From B1 sp964443415 (lineage in GTDB: Bacteria; Bacteroidota; Bacteroidia; UKL13-3): a DNA stretch of 29,752 nt. A program made the translations under genes and the position numbers. The notes beneath the pieces were generated by a model that saw only the letters and a program-made list of their open reading frames with translations, searched no databases and had not been told where the DNA came from. Shown here in pieces: positions 16,066 to 24,490 of this stretch. The stretch spans positions 1 through 29,752 of the forward strand of contig CAYUDC010000019.1 of assembly GCA_964443415.1 (NCBI GenBank), given 5' to 3'. The stretch's first letter is position 1. Every line of letters begins with the position of its first letter.

Positions 16066-16680
16066 TCATTTAATGTACATTCTTGGAAACTTCCCATTAG
16101 ACTTCCAATAATATATTTCACAAGTTGTGCGCCTTGGTAATCTTACACAAAAAGAATCTTTATTCAAAATTTCTATCGTGTACTCAGTTGAATCATAATC
16201 CTTGAATGAATAGTAATTTATTTCATAATTATTACTCATCATATCATCTTGGATTCGTAAGTATCCATCAAAACTATCAACTTCATATTTACTAACCAAA
16301 TATAGCCCCCTGGTAATTCTACCCTTGGAATCAACAGCACTTAAATTACTTAAAAGCAACCATTTTTGAATTTCACGGAAGCCCCAGAAAACAACAACTG
16401 AGTCTGTGGGTGGTATTTTAATATTTACCACATTGCTATCAAGATAATTAACTAGACAATTTCTGCACCCCTGGGGTTGATATAACATCAAAGAGCCATA
16501 AAAATTGCTCTTTTTAGGTTCAATTCCATCCGATATAGAAAAATAATCGAAATACTGATATTCTATACTAATAGTATCAGATAAATTATTAATTATAATT
16601 GCTCTAGGCGCCACCAAATTTGATTTGCATGAAAATAAAAGCAAAATGGAAATAAATATCGACTCTTTAAAAAACCTCAT
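16066..16680 (-). CDS. Lipoprotein of unknown function following the RHS remnant
   Basis: A 204-residue protein with a lipoprotein signal peptide: basic-hydrophobic start MRFFKESIFISI and the lipobox LLFSC, with lipidated Cys18 followed by KSN. The mature part is rich in Asn, Asp, Tyr and Ser, has a QGCRNC pair and another Cys near the end (RTTCEIYYW), and looks like an all-beta domain. The ATG overlaps the stop of the RHS fragment (ATGA), so it was probably translationally coupled to an RHS protein when that was intact. In such loci the gene directly after the toxin tip is commonly the immunity gene, and a periplasmic lipoprotein would suit a toxin acting there. The function itself is unproven. 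Confidence 0.65.
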   Translation of the reverse strand: MRFFKESIFISILLLFSCKSNLVAPRAIIINNLSDTISIEYQYFDYFSISDGIEPKKSNFYGSLMLYQPQGCRNCLVNYLDSNVVNIKIPPTDSVVVFWGFREIQKWLLLSNLSAVDSKGRITRGLYLVSKYEVDSFDGYLRIQDDMMSNNYEINYYSFKDYDSTEYTIEILNKDSFCVRLPRRTTCEIYYWKSNGKFPRMYIK

Positions 16681-16958
16681 ATTATTTTTTCTTTTTGTTT
16701 TAATTGGTCGCTTAAAATTACACCTAAATTATATTTGAAATTTTGATATTTATTATTTAATCGATACACACTCAACCACCTCCCCAATCTACTATCGTAA
16801 ATCCTAGCACCAAAATCTAAAGCAATTCCATCGCCATATTTCTCAGTTTCATTTTCCTAGCCATTGAAGCGAAAGCTTTATCCACCAACCTCCTCTTTAA
16901 AATAGTTCCGAGCCCAGGAAGGGTTGGAGATGAAGGTATATTTTAATGTAGAATTCAT
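16677..16958 (-). pseudogene. Remnant of an RHS-repeat core and tip, with in-frame stops
   Basis: One - strand frame from 16958 to 16677 (93 codons plus stop) carries FNG, then ENETEKYGDGIALDFGARIY and DSRLGRWLSV. This is the RHS-associated core signature (compare the common 'FNGKENDNE...DFGARIYDSRLGRWLSVDP'). Two stops interrupt it: TAA at 16878-16880, just before SFRFNG, and TAG at 16857-16859, exactly where the Lys of the 'NGKEN' motif is expected (AAG or AAA to TAG). After LSV, where 'DP' normally follows, comes YRLNN and a 29-residue tail that ends in the ATGA overlap with the lipoprotein gene. The YD repeats expected upstream are gone. It is a decayed end of an RHS/polymorphic toxin gene. 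Confidence 0.82.
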
Positions 16959-16983
16959 GGCTAAATCAAAAATAGGTAATTAC

Positions 16984-17030
16984 AACCTAAGATTGTTGAA
17001 CATTATTTTTTGTTTCCACCTTCTTAGGTT
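16984..17030. repeat. 9-base inverted repeat ahead of relA/spoT
   Basis: AACCTAAGA (16984-16992) and TCTTAGGTT (17022-17030) are exact reverse complements, 29 bases apart. The right arm overlaps the expected -33 region of the relA/spoT promoter. It could be an operator, a scar of a lost element at the island edge, or chance. Confidence 0.4.
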
Positions 17031-17047
17031 CAAACCGAAATAAAAAC

Positions 17048-17055
17048 TATTTTTG
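17048..17055 (+). promoter_or_regulatory. Probable -7 box of relA/spoT
   Basis: TATTTTTG matches TAnnTTTG exactly and lies 20 bases before the ATG at 17076. No clear TTTG stands at the -33 position, which is occupied by the right arm of the inverted repeat and a GGTTCAAACCG copy. Confidence 0.45.
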
Positions 17056-17075
17056 GGACAACTGCTTACTAACAC

Positions 17076-19335
17076 ATGGTGCTGAAGGAATATAATACCG
17101 AACAAGAAAATAAAGAAATTGTTAAAGCCTACCGTCAATTGCTGCGTAGCATCAGACGCTCGGTTACCAAAGACGATAAAGCCCTCATCCGTTCTGCCTT
17201 TAAACTGGCCCTCGAGGCGCATAAAAATATGCGCCGCAAAAGTGGTGAACCCTATATATTTCATCCCTTGGCTGTTGCCCAAATTTGTGCAGAAGAAATA
17301 GGCCTTGGGGTTACTTCCGTTATTTGCGCCCTTTTACACGATACCGTCGAAGACACCGAAATTACCCTCGATTTTATTCAGCTTAAATTTGGAGAAAAAG
17401 TTGCCCGCATCATCGATGGCCTCACCAAAATTTCTGGCGTATTCGATCAGCCCGACCGCAGCATTCAGGCCGAGAACTTTAAAAAGATGCTGCTTACCCT
17501 TAGCGACGACGTAAGGGTAATTCTTATTAAACTCGCCGACCGACTGCATAACATGCGCACGCTCGATAGCATGAGCCCCAAATCTCAACTAAAGATTGCC
17601 TCCGAAACAGCCTATGTATATGCACCGCTAGCCCATCGCTTGGGAATGAACGCAGTTAAGTGGGAGCTAGAGNNNNNNNNNNTTGGGTTTATATGCCTTA
17701 AAATCTGAACTCGAAGACCTCTCTACCAAATACCTGCAAGCAGAGAATTACAACTTCGTTAAAAATAAACTCTCCGAAACCAAGGTCCAACGCAACAAAT
17801 ACATCCGAACCTTTATCGAACCTATCGAAGAACAAATGGAGAAAGAAGGATTTCACTTCGAGATAAAGGGCAGGCCCAAAAGCATTCATTCTATCCTCAA
17901 TAAAATGAAGACCCAGAATGTAACCTTTGAGCAGGTATACGATTTGTTTGCCATTAGAATTATCATAGACACCAACTTCGAACACGAAAAAAGTGATTGC
18001 TGGCGTGTCTACTCCATTGTTACCGACAACTATACGCCCAACCCCGATCGTTTGCGCGATTGGGTAAGCACGCCTAAAGCCAATGGCTACGAAAGTTTGC
18101 ATACCACCGTAATGGGCCCCAAAGGCCGTTGGGTAGAGGTGCAAATTAGAACCAAGCGCATGGACGAAATTGCAGAGAAAGGCTTTGCCGCCCATTGGAA
18201 GTACAAAGAAAAGGGCTCTAATAACCAAGACAACAGCCTAGAATCATGGATAGGCCGTGTGCGTGAAATTTTAGAAAATCCAGATGCCACCGCCTTGGAG
18301 TTTTTAGACGACTTTAAGCTTGCCCTATACACCGACGAGATATTTGTGTTTACCCCCAAAGGAGACCTTAAAAAAATGCCTGCCAACGCCTCGGTGCTCG
18401 ACTTTGCCTTCGAGATTCACTCCGATATCGGACAGCAGTGCATTGGTGCTAAACTCAATAATAAACTGGTGCCCATTAGCCATAAACTCAATAATGGCGA
18501 CCAAGTAGAGATATTAACCAGCAGCAAGCAAAAGCCCAGCGAAGAATGGTATAACTTTGTCATCACCGCCAAGGCCAAGTCTAAAATTAGAGAATACTTT
18601 AAACAAATTAGGCTGCGTGCGTCTTCTATGGGCAAAGAAATTTTAGAACGCAAGTTTAAAAATGCCAAAATCTCGTTTACCTCCGATGCTTTAAATACCC
18701 TCATCAAGTTTTATAAACTTAAATCGGTAAGCGAATTATATTACCAAATTGCCCAAGAAACCATCGACCGCACCAAGATGGATATTGAGTCTATCTTAAG
18801 TTCGGATCAAACCAAAGCTGCCGAAACAAATACCCCCACCAAGCCAAAAGCTGCACCCGCACCTGTTCCCAGCGATGTGGTCATTTTAAGCGAAAATGAA
18901 GCCGCCATGGAATATGGCTTTGCCAAATGCTGCAACCCCATTCCGGGTGACGAGATTTTTGGTTTTATTACCATTGGCGAAGGCGTTAAAATCCATAGAA
19001 CCAGCTGTTCTAATGCAGTAGCCCTTATGAGCAATTATGGCTACCGTATCATCAAAGCCAAATGGGCAGGAGGGGCCTCGGTATCGCAAAAAGGATTCTT
19101 AACCTCTATCCGTGTTTCTGGGATTGACAGCGTGGGAATTGTCAGTATCATCACCGATATTATCTCCAAACAGCTGAAAATTAATATGAAATCTATCAGC
19201 ATTACCAGCAACGAGGGAACCTTTGAAGGAAATATTTTTTTGGAGGTACACGACACGCAACAGCTCGAAAACATTATCAATGCCATCAAGGGAGCGAGCA
19301 ATCTGATTAGTGTGCAAAGAGTAGATTTGAATTGA
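17076..19335 (+). CDS. Bifunctional (p)ppGpp synthetase/hydrolase, RelA/SpoT (Rsh), interrupted by a 10-N gap
   Basis: The order is that of a long Rsh enzyme. The HD hydrolase domain has FHPLAVAQ (His63), ALLHDTVEDT (His88-Asp89) and KLADRLHNMRT (Asp155), so hydrolase residues are present. The synthetase domain has GRPKSIHSILNKMK, YDLFAIRIIID, NGYESLHTTVMG and EVQIRTKRMDEIAEKGFAAHW. A TGS domain (EIFVFTPKGDLKKMPANASV), a CC-type segment (EYGFAKCCNPIPGDEIFG) and a C-terminal ACT domain follow. It would make and break the stringent alarmone in the cytosol. The 10-N run breaks the frame. The residues before it (LGMNAVKWELE) and after it (LGLYALKSELE) are the same motif, so removing the left copy plus the N run restores a single frame of 738 residues, a normal length. 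Confidence 0.9.
17673..17682. other. Assembly gap, 10 N, inside relA/spoT
   Basis: A 10-base N run flanked on both sides by homologous coding sequence for the same 11-residue motif. A short minimal placeholder of this kind is what a scaffolder writes when it estimates zero or negative distance between contigs. It is probably not a real gap. Confidence 0.9.
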
Positions 19336-19358
19336 TAAGAAAGATTTATGTATTTTCG
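19326..19358 (+). promoter_or_regulatory. Probable promoter of fur
   Basis: TTTG (19326-19329), a 21-base spacer, then TATTTTCG (19351-19358), which has one mismatch to TAnnTTTG. It starts inside the last codons of relA/spoT and leaves about 17 bases to the fur ATG. fur and purA could therefore be expressed apart from relA/spoT. Confidence 0.45.
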
Positions 19359-19375
19359 CCGCTTTCAATTTTTGA

Positions 19376-19870
19376 ATGAACACAGATAACCAGGCAGCCA
19401 TTAAGCTAAAAGAAGAGGTAAAACAAAAGTTTGTTGAATACCTCGAAAGGCAACAGCAGCGCAAAACGCCCGAAAGATTTGCCATCCTGGATGAAATATA
19501 TTCTAACAAAGAGCATTTTGATGTAGAAACGCTTTTTGAACACATGAAGGATAGAAACTACCGCGTGAGCAGGGCAACGGTGTATAATACCTTAGACCTG
19601 CTCTTGGATTGCGGCTTGGTGATCAAACATCAGTTTGGGAAAAATATTTCGAGGTTCGAGCGTGCCTATGGCTTTAGGCAACACGATCATTTAATCTGTA
19701 ATCATTGCAATGAGGTGCTGGAGTTTTGCGACCCTCGCATTCAACAAATAAAAACCACCATGGGCGAGCTCATGCAGTTTCAAATTACCAATCATTCCCT
19801 CTATTTATTTGGTAATCCGCAAACAGATGCAGAGGGGAAATGTATGTCTTGTAAGAAAAAAATAAATTAA
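19376..19870 (+). CDS. Fur family metalloregulator (Fur/PerR-like)
   Basis: A 164-residue protein with the Fur plan. An N-terminal winged helix has KTPERFAILDEI and YRVSRATVYNTLDLLLDCGL (recognition helix). It is followed by the metal-binding dimerisation domain with RQHDHLICNHCNEVLEFCDP (HxDH plus the first CxxC) and a second CxxC near the end (CMSCKK), forming the structural zinc site. It would repress or switch genes in response to Fe, Zn or peroxide; which ligand applies cannot be told. The start is ATG 19376. It is 40 bases after relA/spoT and 9 bases before the purA ATG, so it is likely cotranscribed with purA. Confidence 0.88.
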   Translation: MNTDNQAAIKLKEEVKQKFVEYLERQQQRKTPERFAILDEIYSNKEHFDVETLFEHMKDRNYRVSRATVYNTLDLLLDCGLVIKHQFGKNISRFERAYGFRQHDHLICNHCNEVLEFCDPRIQQIKTTMGELMQFQITNHSLYLFGNPQTDAEGKCMSCKKKIN

Positions 19871-19879
19871 TAATTGGGT

Positions 19880-21142
19880 ATGGTAGATGTAGTTTTAGGG
19901 CTTCAATGGGGCGACGAAGGAAAAGGGAAAATCGTAGATGTTTTAACCCCACGTTACGATGTTGTTGCTAGGTTTCAGGGTGGCCCGAATGCCGGTCACT
20001 CATTAGAGTTTGGCGGTAATAAGTATGTATTAAACACCATACCTTCTGGCATTTTTCATGAGCATTGCATCAATATCATTGGCAATGGCGTGGTGGTAGA
20101 CCCTGTGCAGTTAAAGAAAGAAATAGAAAAGGCCATGACTACCGGCATAGATATCAAAAAGAACCTGTATATCTCCGAAAAGGCCCATGTAATTTTACCT
20201 ACCCACCGTTTAGTAGATGCTGCCAGTGAAGCACATAAAGGCGAGCATAAGGTTGGGTCAACCCTTAGGGGCATTAGCCCTACTTACCAAGATAAAATTG
20301 GCAGAAGTGGCCTACGCATTGGCGATTTAACCTCGCCTGGCTTTCAACAAAAATATGCCCATGCCGTTGCCAATCATAAGAAATTGTTGGATGGCTTAAA
20401 TTACGATTACAATTTAGCCGACCATGAGCCTGCCTTTTTTGAAGCAGTGGAGTTTTTAAAGCAATTTAAAATTATCAACTCAGAATACTTTGTAAACAGC
20501 CTCATCCAACAAGGTAAAAAGGTATTGGCAGAAGGTGCCCAAGGCACTTTATTAGACATCGATTTTGGTTCTTATCCATTTGTTACCTCCTCTAATACCA
20601 TTACGGGTGGGGCTTGCAGTGGTTTAGGCATTGCGCCTCAACATATTCAGAAAGTGTACGGAATTTTTAAAGCCTATTGCACCCGCGTGGGCAACGGCCC
20701 ATTCCCAACCGAGCAAGAAAACGAGACAGGCGAATTGTTAAGGAAATTAGGTCACGAATTTGGCGCTACCACCGGCCGCCCTAGAAGAACAGGCTGGCTA
20801 GATTTGCCTACCCTAAAATATGCCATCATGCTCAATGGGGTAACCGATTTAATTTGTACCAAGAGTGATGTGTTGAGTGGCTTTGAAGACGTTTTAGTTT
20901 GCGATGGCTACGAAATAAATGGCGTTAAAACTTCCGAAATTCCATTTGATTTAATGCACAGCGATGCCACGCCTTTGTACCAATCGTTTAAAGGATGGAA
21001 CGGCGATTTAAGCAAAATAAGAAACTACCAAGATTTACCAGAAACCTTTAAAACCTATATGGATTACGTAGAGGCGCAAATTGGCGTGCCAGTAAATGTG
21101 ATTTCTGTAGGGCCAGACAGAGAAGAAACCATTATGAAATAA
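19880..21142 (+). CDS. purA: Adenylosuccinate synthetase
   Basis: A 420-residue enzyme that joins IMP and Asp with GTP to give adenylosuccinate, the first step from IMP to AMP. Visible marks are LGLQWGDEGKGKIVD (P-loop-like, catalytic Asp), GGPNAGHS, IGNGVVVDP, STLRGISPTYQDKIGR, AEGAQGTLLDIDFGSYPFVT, a GATTGRPRRTGWLDL segment and SVGPDREETI near the end. The start is set at ATG 19880 (MVDVVLGLQ); the open TTG at 19874 adds only two residues. It follows fur by 9 bases and overlaps the convergent pdxJ stop by 11. In E. coli PurA is inhibited by ppGpp, which makes the relA/spoT neighbour notable. Confidence 0.96.
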   Translation: MVDVVLGLQWGDEGKGKIVDVLTPRYDVVARFQGGPNAGHSLEFGGNKYVLNTIPSGIFHEHCINIIGNGVVVDPVQLKKEIEKAMTTGIDIKKNLYISEKAHVILPTHRLVDAASEAHKGEHKVGSTLRGISPTYQDKIGRSGLRIGDLTSPGFQQKYAHAVANHKKLLDGLNYDYNLADHEPAFFEAVEFLKQFKIINSEYFVNSLIQQGKKVLAEGAQGTLLDIDFGSYPFVTSSNTITGGACSGLGIAPQHIQKVYGIFKAYCTRVGNGPFPTEQENETGELLRKLGHEFGATTGRPRRTGWLDLPTLKYAIMLNGVTDLICTKSDVLSGFEDVLVCDGYEINGVKTSEIPFDLMHSDATPLYQSFKGWNGDLSKIRNYQDLPETFKTYMDYVEAQIGVPVNVISVGPDREETIMK

Positions 21143-21857
21143 TGTTCAACTGTCTTTTATATAGTTGAATAGTGTTTTGCATGCCGTAAATTAAGGCGTC
21201 GCATACGAGTGCGTGGCCTATAGAAACTTCTAGTAGATTTGGAATTTCTTGGGCAAAATATTGTAGGTTTTCTAAACTTAAATCATGCCCGGCATTTAAG
21301 CCAATGCCAATCTCCTGGGCTACTTTTGCTGCTACTTTATATGGTGCAATAGCCTTTGCCCTATCGCTGGCATAATGTTGCGCGTAGCTCTCTGTATATA
21401 GTTCTATTCGGTTTGAACCAACCTGTAAAGCACCCTCTACCATGGCTGGAACAGGGTCTACAAAGACAGAGGTGCGGATATTATGTGAGTTAAAAAGTGC
21501 GATGATATCTGTTAAGAAATCTTTTTCTGCCTTGGTATCCCAACCATGGTCGCTGGTAAGTTGGTGATTGGTATCTGGCACTAAGGTAACTTGCGTGGGC
21601 TTGGTGGCCAGCACTAACTCCACAAACTTGGGTTCTTTGGGATTGCCTTCTATATTAAATTCGGTGCTTACCACCTCTTTTAAGGCCAATGCATCGGCAT
21701 AACGAATGTGTCTTTCATCAGGGCGTGGGTGTATGGTGATGCCTTCTGCACCATATTTTTCGCAATTGACAGCCCAGTTTATGACATTTGGATTATTTCC
21801 GCCTCTTGAATTGCGAATTAATGCAAGTTTATTTATGTTTACGCTCAATTTTGCCAT
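21132..21857 (-). CDS. pdxJ: Pyridoxine 5'-phosphate synthase
   Basis: A 241-residue TIM-barrel enzyme that condenses 1-deoxyxylulose 5-phosphate with 3-amino-1-hydroxyacetone 1-phosphate to PNP. Motifs are KLSVNINKLALIRNSRGG (strand 1, where E. coli has NIDHIATLR), YGAEGITIHPRPDERHI, EFNIEGNP, LVPDTNHQLTSDHGWD, VFVDP, RIELYTESYA and GLNAGHDLSLENL. The loop variant NINK instead of NIDH is, as I recall, usual in Bacteroidota. The start is ATG 21857; a TTG two codons earlier is open but less likely. Its 3' end overlaps purA by 11 bases on the opposite strand. With pdxH elsewhere in the window it shows a DXP-dependent B6 pathway. Confidence 0.93.
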   Translation of the reverse strand: MAKLSVNINKLALIRNSRGGNNPNVINWAVNCEKYGAEGITIHPRPDERHIRYADALALKEVVSTEFNIEGNPKEPKFVELVLATKPTQVTLVPDTNHQLTSDHGWDTKAEKDFLTDIIALFNSHNIRTSVFVDPVPAMVEGALQVGSNRIELYTESYAQHYASDRAKAIAPYKVAAKVAQEIGIGLNAGHDLSLENLQYFAQEIPNLLEVSIGHALVCDALIYGMQNTIQLYKRQLNIIS

Positions 21858-21913
21858 GTGCAAGTTGAAATTTAAGACCTCAAAATAAGTATAAATTATC
21901 TACAGTTAGAAGA

Positions 21914-24454
21914 TTGGTTAAACAAATAAAATATCTCATTCTAGGAATTTGTTTTTGCTGGATTTCCTTTCATCCATTGAAAGCAGAGGAGATTTCATTG
22001 AATGTAGATAGCCTTACCCGCTTACTTTCAGAGAATTTAAAGTCTAAGGATAGGGTAGATGTTTTGGTAAAAATTGGCTCTATTTACTATCAAGAGCAAA
22101 ATCCTGTCTTCGAGAAATATATTTTAGAGGCCTACCAGATTTCTAGTAAGCTAGAGTATGCCAAAGGCTTGGGTCAAACCTATTTTATTTTGGCGCAAGC
22201 AAAAGAGAATATAGCTCCTTTAGATAGTGTAGAAATGCTGTATTTAAAAGCCATTGAGTCATTTGAAAAAGCAGATTTGCTGGATAAAAAAGCCCATGCT
22301 CAAAATAGTCTTGGCATTGTTTACGAAAGAGTAGGGCGCTACAAGCAAGCATTGGAGTTGTATTACAAAAGCTTGATAGTCTTTAAAACTTTAGAAAATC
22401 AAGAAGGTATAGCCAATGAGCTAAACAACATAGGATTAATTTATCAGCTTCAAAAGCAATATTCAAGAGCCATTTTCTTCTACCTTAAAGCCATGGAGAT
22501 TGGTAAGGCGCTCGCCAATGAAAATATTTTAGCCAATGCTTATAATAATATAGCTATTTGCTATCAAGAACAGCAAAAACCAGAACTGGCAAGAAACTAT
22601 TTTCAAAAGGTTTTAGAGATTGACATCAAACAAGGGGTGCCAGAAAATTTATCCTTTAGTTACAATAACCTTGGGGTGATTGAGAGTGATTTAAAAAATT
22701 ACCATCAAGCCAAGCAATATTTCTTAAAGTCGATTTTTGTGAAGGAAGCCAATGGAAGTTATTACGGCTTAGGTAATCCTTATGGAAATTTGGCAAGTGT
22801 ATACCGATTGCTCAACAATTATGATTCTGCTTTATACTGTCTAAATAAGGCATATAAAATAGCCAAACGAGAGCAATCCATCAGCACCCTGCAAGAGGTA
22901 TATCAAGAATATGCCAACTTGTATGAGTCTAAAAAAGATTATGCCTCTATGGCCACTTGGCTTAAGAAATTAGCTGTTTTAAAAGATAGCCTTCATCAGG
23001 CAGAAAGCGCCATTCAATTAAAAGAACTCGAGCATAATTTCGAGAAAATTATCAGTGAGAAAGAGTTAGATAAAAACAGAAGCCTTCAAGAAAATAGGTA
23101 CCTTAAATATGGCTTGTTTATCATCGTTGCTGTTTCACTCCTTGCTGCTGTTATTTCATTGATATTTTATGCAAGGAGAATAAAGGCTGTCAATAAATCT
23201 TTGCAACAAAATCAAAAGAAAATTGAGGTGCAGAATAAAATTTTGCAAGTAAAAAATATTGAAGTTTTGCAAGCAAAGGAAGCTGCCGAAGAGGCGGCTA
23301 ACTTAAAGACACAATTTATTTCAACCATTAGCCACGAGATCAGAACACCTCTCAATGCCATCATTGGCGTAACCAATTTACTACAACAATCCAATCCGGC
23401 CAAAGAGCAATTAGAGAACCTAAATATCTTAAAAATAAGCTCGGATAATTTGTTGGGCTTGGTAAACAACATCCTTGATTTTAGTAAATTAGAATCTGGT
23501 AAGTTACAGCTAGAGAATATCGAGTTTAACTTAAAGGCGCTGGTGCAAGACGTCCGCGATTTATTCTCTGTTAAGGCTTCAGAGAAGGGTATTCAACTGT
23601 TAATTACCTACGACGATAAAATTCCAAATGTGCTCAAGGGAGATCCCCTGCGCATCAATCAGCTGTTAATTAACTTGGTGGGTAATGCCATAAAGTTCAC
23701 CGAAACAGGGTATGTTAAAATAGATGTTAGTTTACAGCTTAGCACCATTAACCATGCTTTGATTTATTTTTCTGTGGCAGATACCGGAATTGGTATTCAT
23801 CAGAACAAGCAAAAGCAAATTTTTGATAGCTTCACTCAAGCCGATGCTAATACCACGCGCAAATATGGCGGTACAGGCTTGGGCTTGTCTATTTGTAAAC
23901 GAATATTAGAAACCTTACACAGTCGCCTTCAATTAGACTCTACCATCGGCGTTGGGTCAACCTTTTATTTTACCATTAACTTCGAGGTAAGCAGAAACGC
24001 TAGCCTTGGCAAAAGCGCTAAAACAGCTTCATTTGAAGATTCGATAGAAGGCAAAAGGATATTGATAGTAGAAGACAATATGATGAACATCATGGTCCTC
24101 CGTCAGTTCCTGGAGCGTTGGGGAGTAAAGGCCGAAATTGCCATGAATGGCCGCGAAGCCATAGACCGCGTTACCGATGGAAATTTTGACGCTGTGTTAA
24201 TGGACATCCACATGCCAGAAATGGATGGGATAGAAGCCAGTATAGAAATTAGGAAACTGCCCGATGAGCGCAAACGCAACATACCAATTATCGCCTTAAC
24301 TGCCGAAAACGAAATGCAGTTTAGACAAAAGGTGTACGAGGTAGGAATGAATGATTATATCTTTAAACCATTTAATCCGGATGACCTTAAAGAGCGTTTG
24401 GGATATGCCTTATACAATAGCCATATAAACAAATACAGGGCACCTCAATCTTAG
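21914..24454 (+). CDS. TPR-containing hybrid sensor histidine kinase/response regulator
   Basis: An 846-residue protein with five parts. A signal peptide (1-23) starts from TTG 21914, since no in-frame ATG occurs before the TPR region. Seven or so TPR repeats, about 50-370, follow; examples are AQNSLGIVYERVGRYKQALE and ANAYNNIAICYQEQQKPELA. A membrane helix at about 399-421 leads to a coiled coil. HisKA has ISTISHEIRTPLNAIIG (phospho-acceptor His474), and HATPase_c has LVGNAIKFTETG, DTGIGI and GGTGLGLS. A C-terminal receiver has ILIVEDNMMN, LMDIHMPEMDG (phospho-acceptor Asp764) and ALTAEN. The TPRs would lie in the periplasm and sense a protein or peptide partner. There is no DNA-binding output domain, so a separate phosphotransfer partner or regulator is needed. 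The signal is unknown. Confidence 0.9.
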   Translation: MVKQIKYLILGICFCWISFHPLKAEEISLNVDSLTRLLSENLKSKDRVDVLVKIGSIYYQEQNPVFEKYILEAYQISSKLEYAKGLGQTYFILAQAKENIAPLDSVEMLYLKAIESFEKADLLDKKAHAQNSLGIVYERVGRYKQALELYYKSLIVFKTLENQEGIANELNNIGLIYQLQKQYSRAIFFYLKAMEIGKALANENILANAYNNIAICYQEQQKPELARNYFQKVLEIDIKQGVPENLSFSYNNLGVIESDLKNYHQAKQYFLKSIFVKEANGSYYGLGNPYGNLASVYRLLNNYDSALYCLNKAYKIAKREQSISTLQEVYQEYANLYESKKDYASMATWLKKLAVLKDSLHQAESAIQLKELEHNFEKIISEKELDKNRSLQENRYLKYGLFIIVAVSLLAAVISLIFYARRIKAVNKSLQQNQKKIEVQNKILQVKNIEVLQAKEAAEEAANLKTQFISTISHEIRTPLNAIIGVTNLLQQSNPAKEQLENLNILKISSDNLLGLVNNILDFSKLESGKLQLENIEFNLKALVQDVRDLFSVKASEKGIQLLITYDDKIPNVLKGDPLRINQLLINLVGNAIKFTETGYVKIDVSLQLSTINHALIYFSVADTGIGIHQNKQKQIFDSFTQADANTTRKYGGTGLGLSICKRILETLHSRLQLDSTIGVGSTFYFTINFEVSRNASLGKSAKTASFEDSIEGKRILIVEDNMMNIMVLRQFLERWGVKAEIAMNGREAIDRVTDGNFDAVLMDIHMPEMDGIEASIEIRKLPDERKRNIPIIALTAENEMQFRQKVYEVGMNDYIFKPFNPDDLKERLGYALYNSHINKYRAPQS

Positions 24455-24467
24455 TTGAAATGCCCTG
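24436..24467. terminator. Possible terminator between the sensor kinase and icmF
   Basis: CAGGGCA (24436-24442) pairs with TGCCCTG (24461-24467). An inner TCAA/TTGA pair is closed by a 6-base loop. It spans the kinase stop codon between convergent genes. No strong T-run follows on either strand, so support is modest. Confidence 0.4.
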
Positions 24468-24490
24468 CGATAAGTTAGGTTTATAAAACC

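Noticed and set aside
16980..17282. 100-residue - strand frame overlapping the relA/spoT start
   Set aside because: It covers the relA/spoT promoter and the HD domain in antisense and shows no known motif.
17698..18228. 176-residue open frame antisense to relA/spoT
   Set aside because: It mirrors the conserved synthetase domain; long antisense frames are expected from the codon bias of this gene and there is no start context or family.
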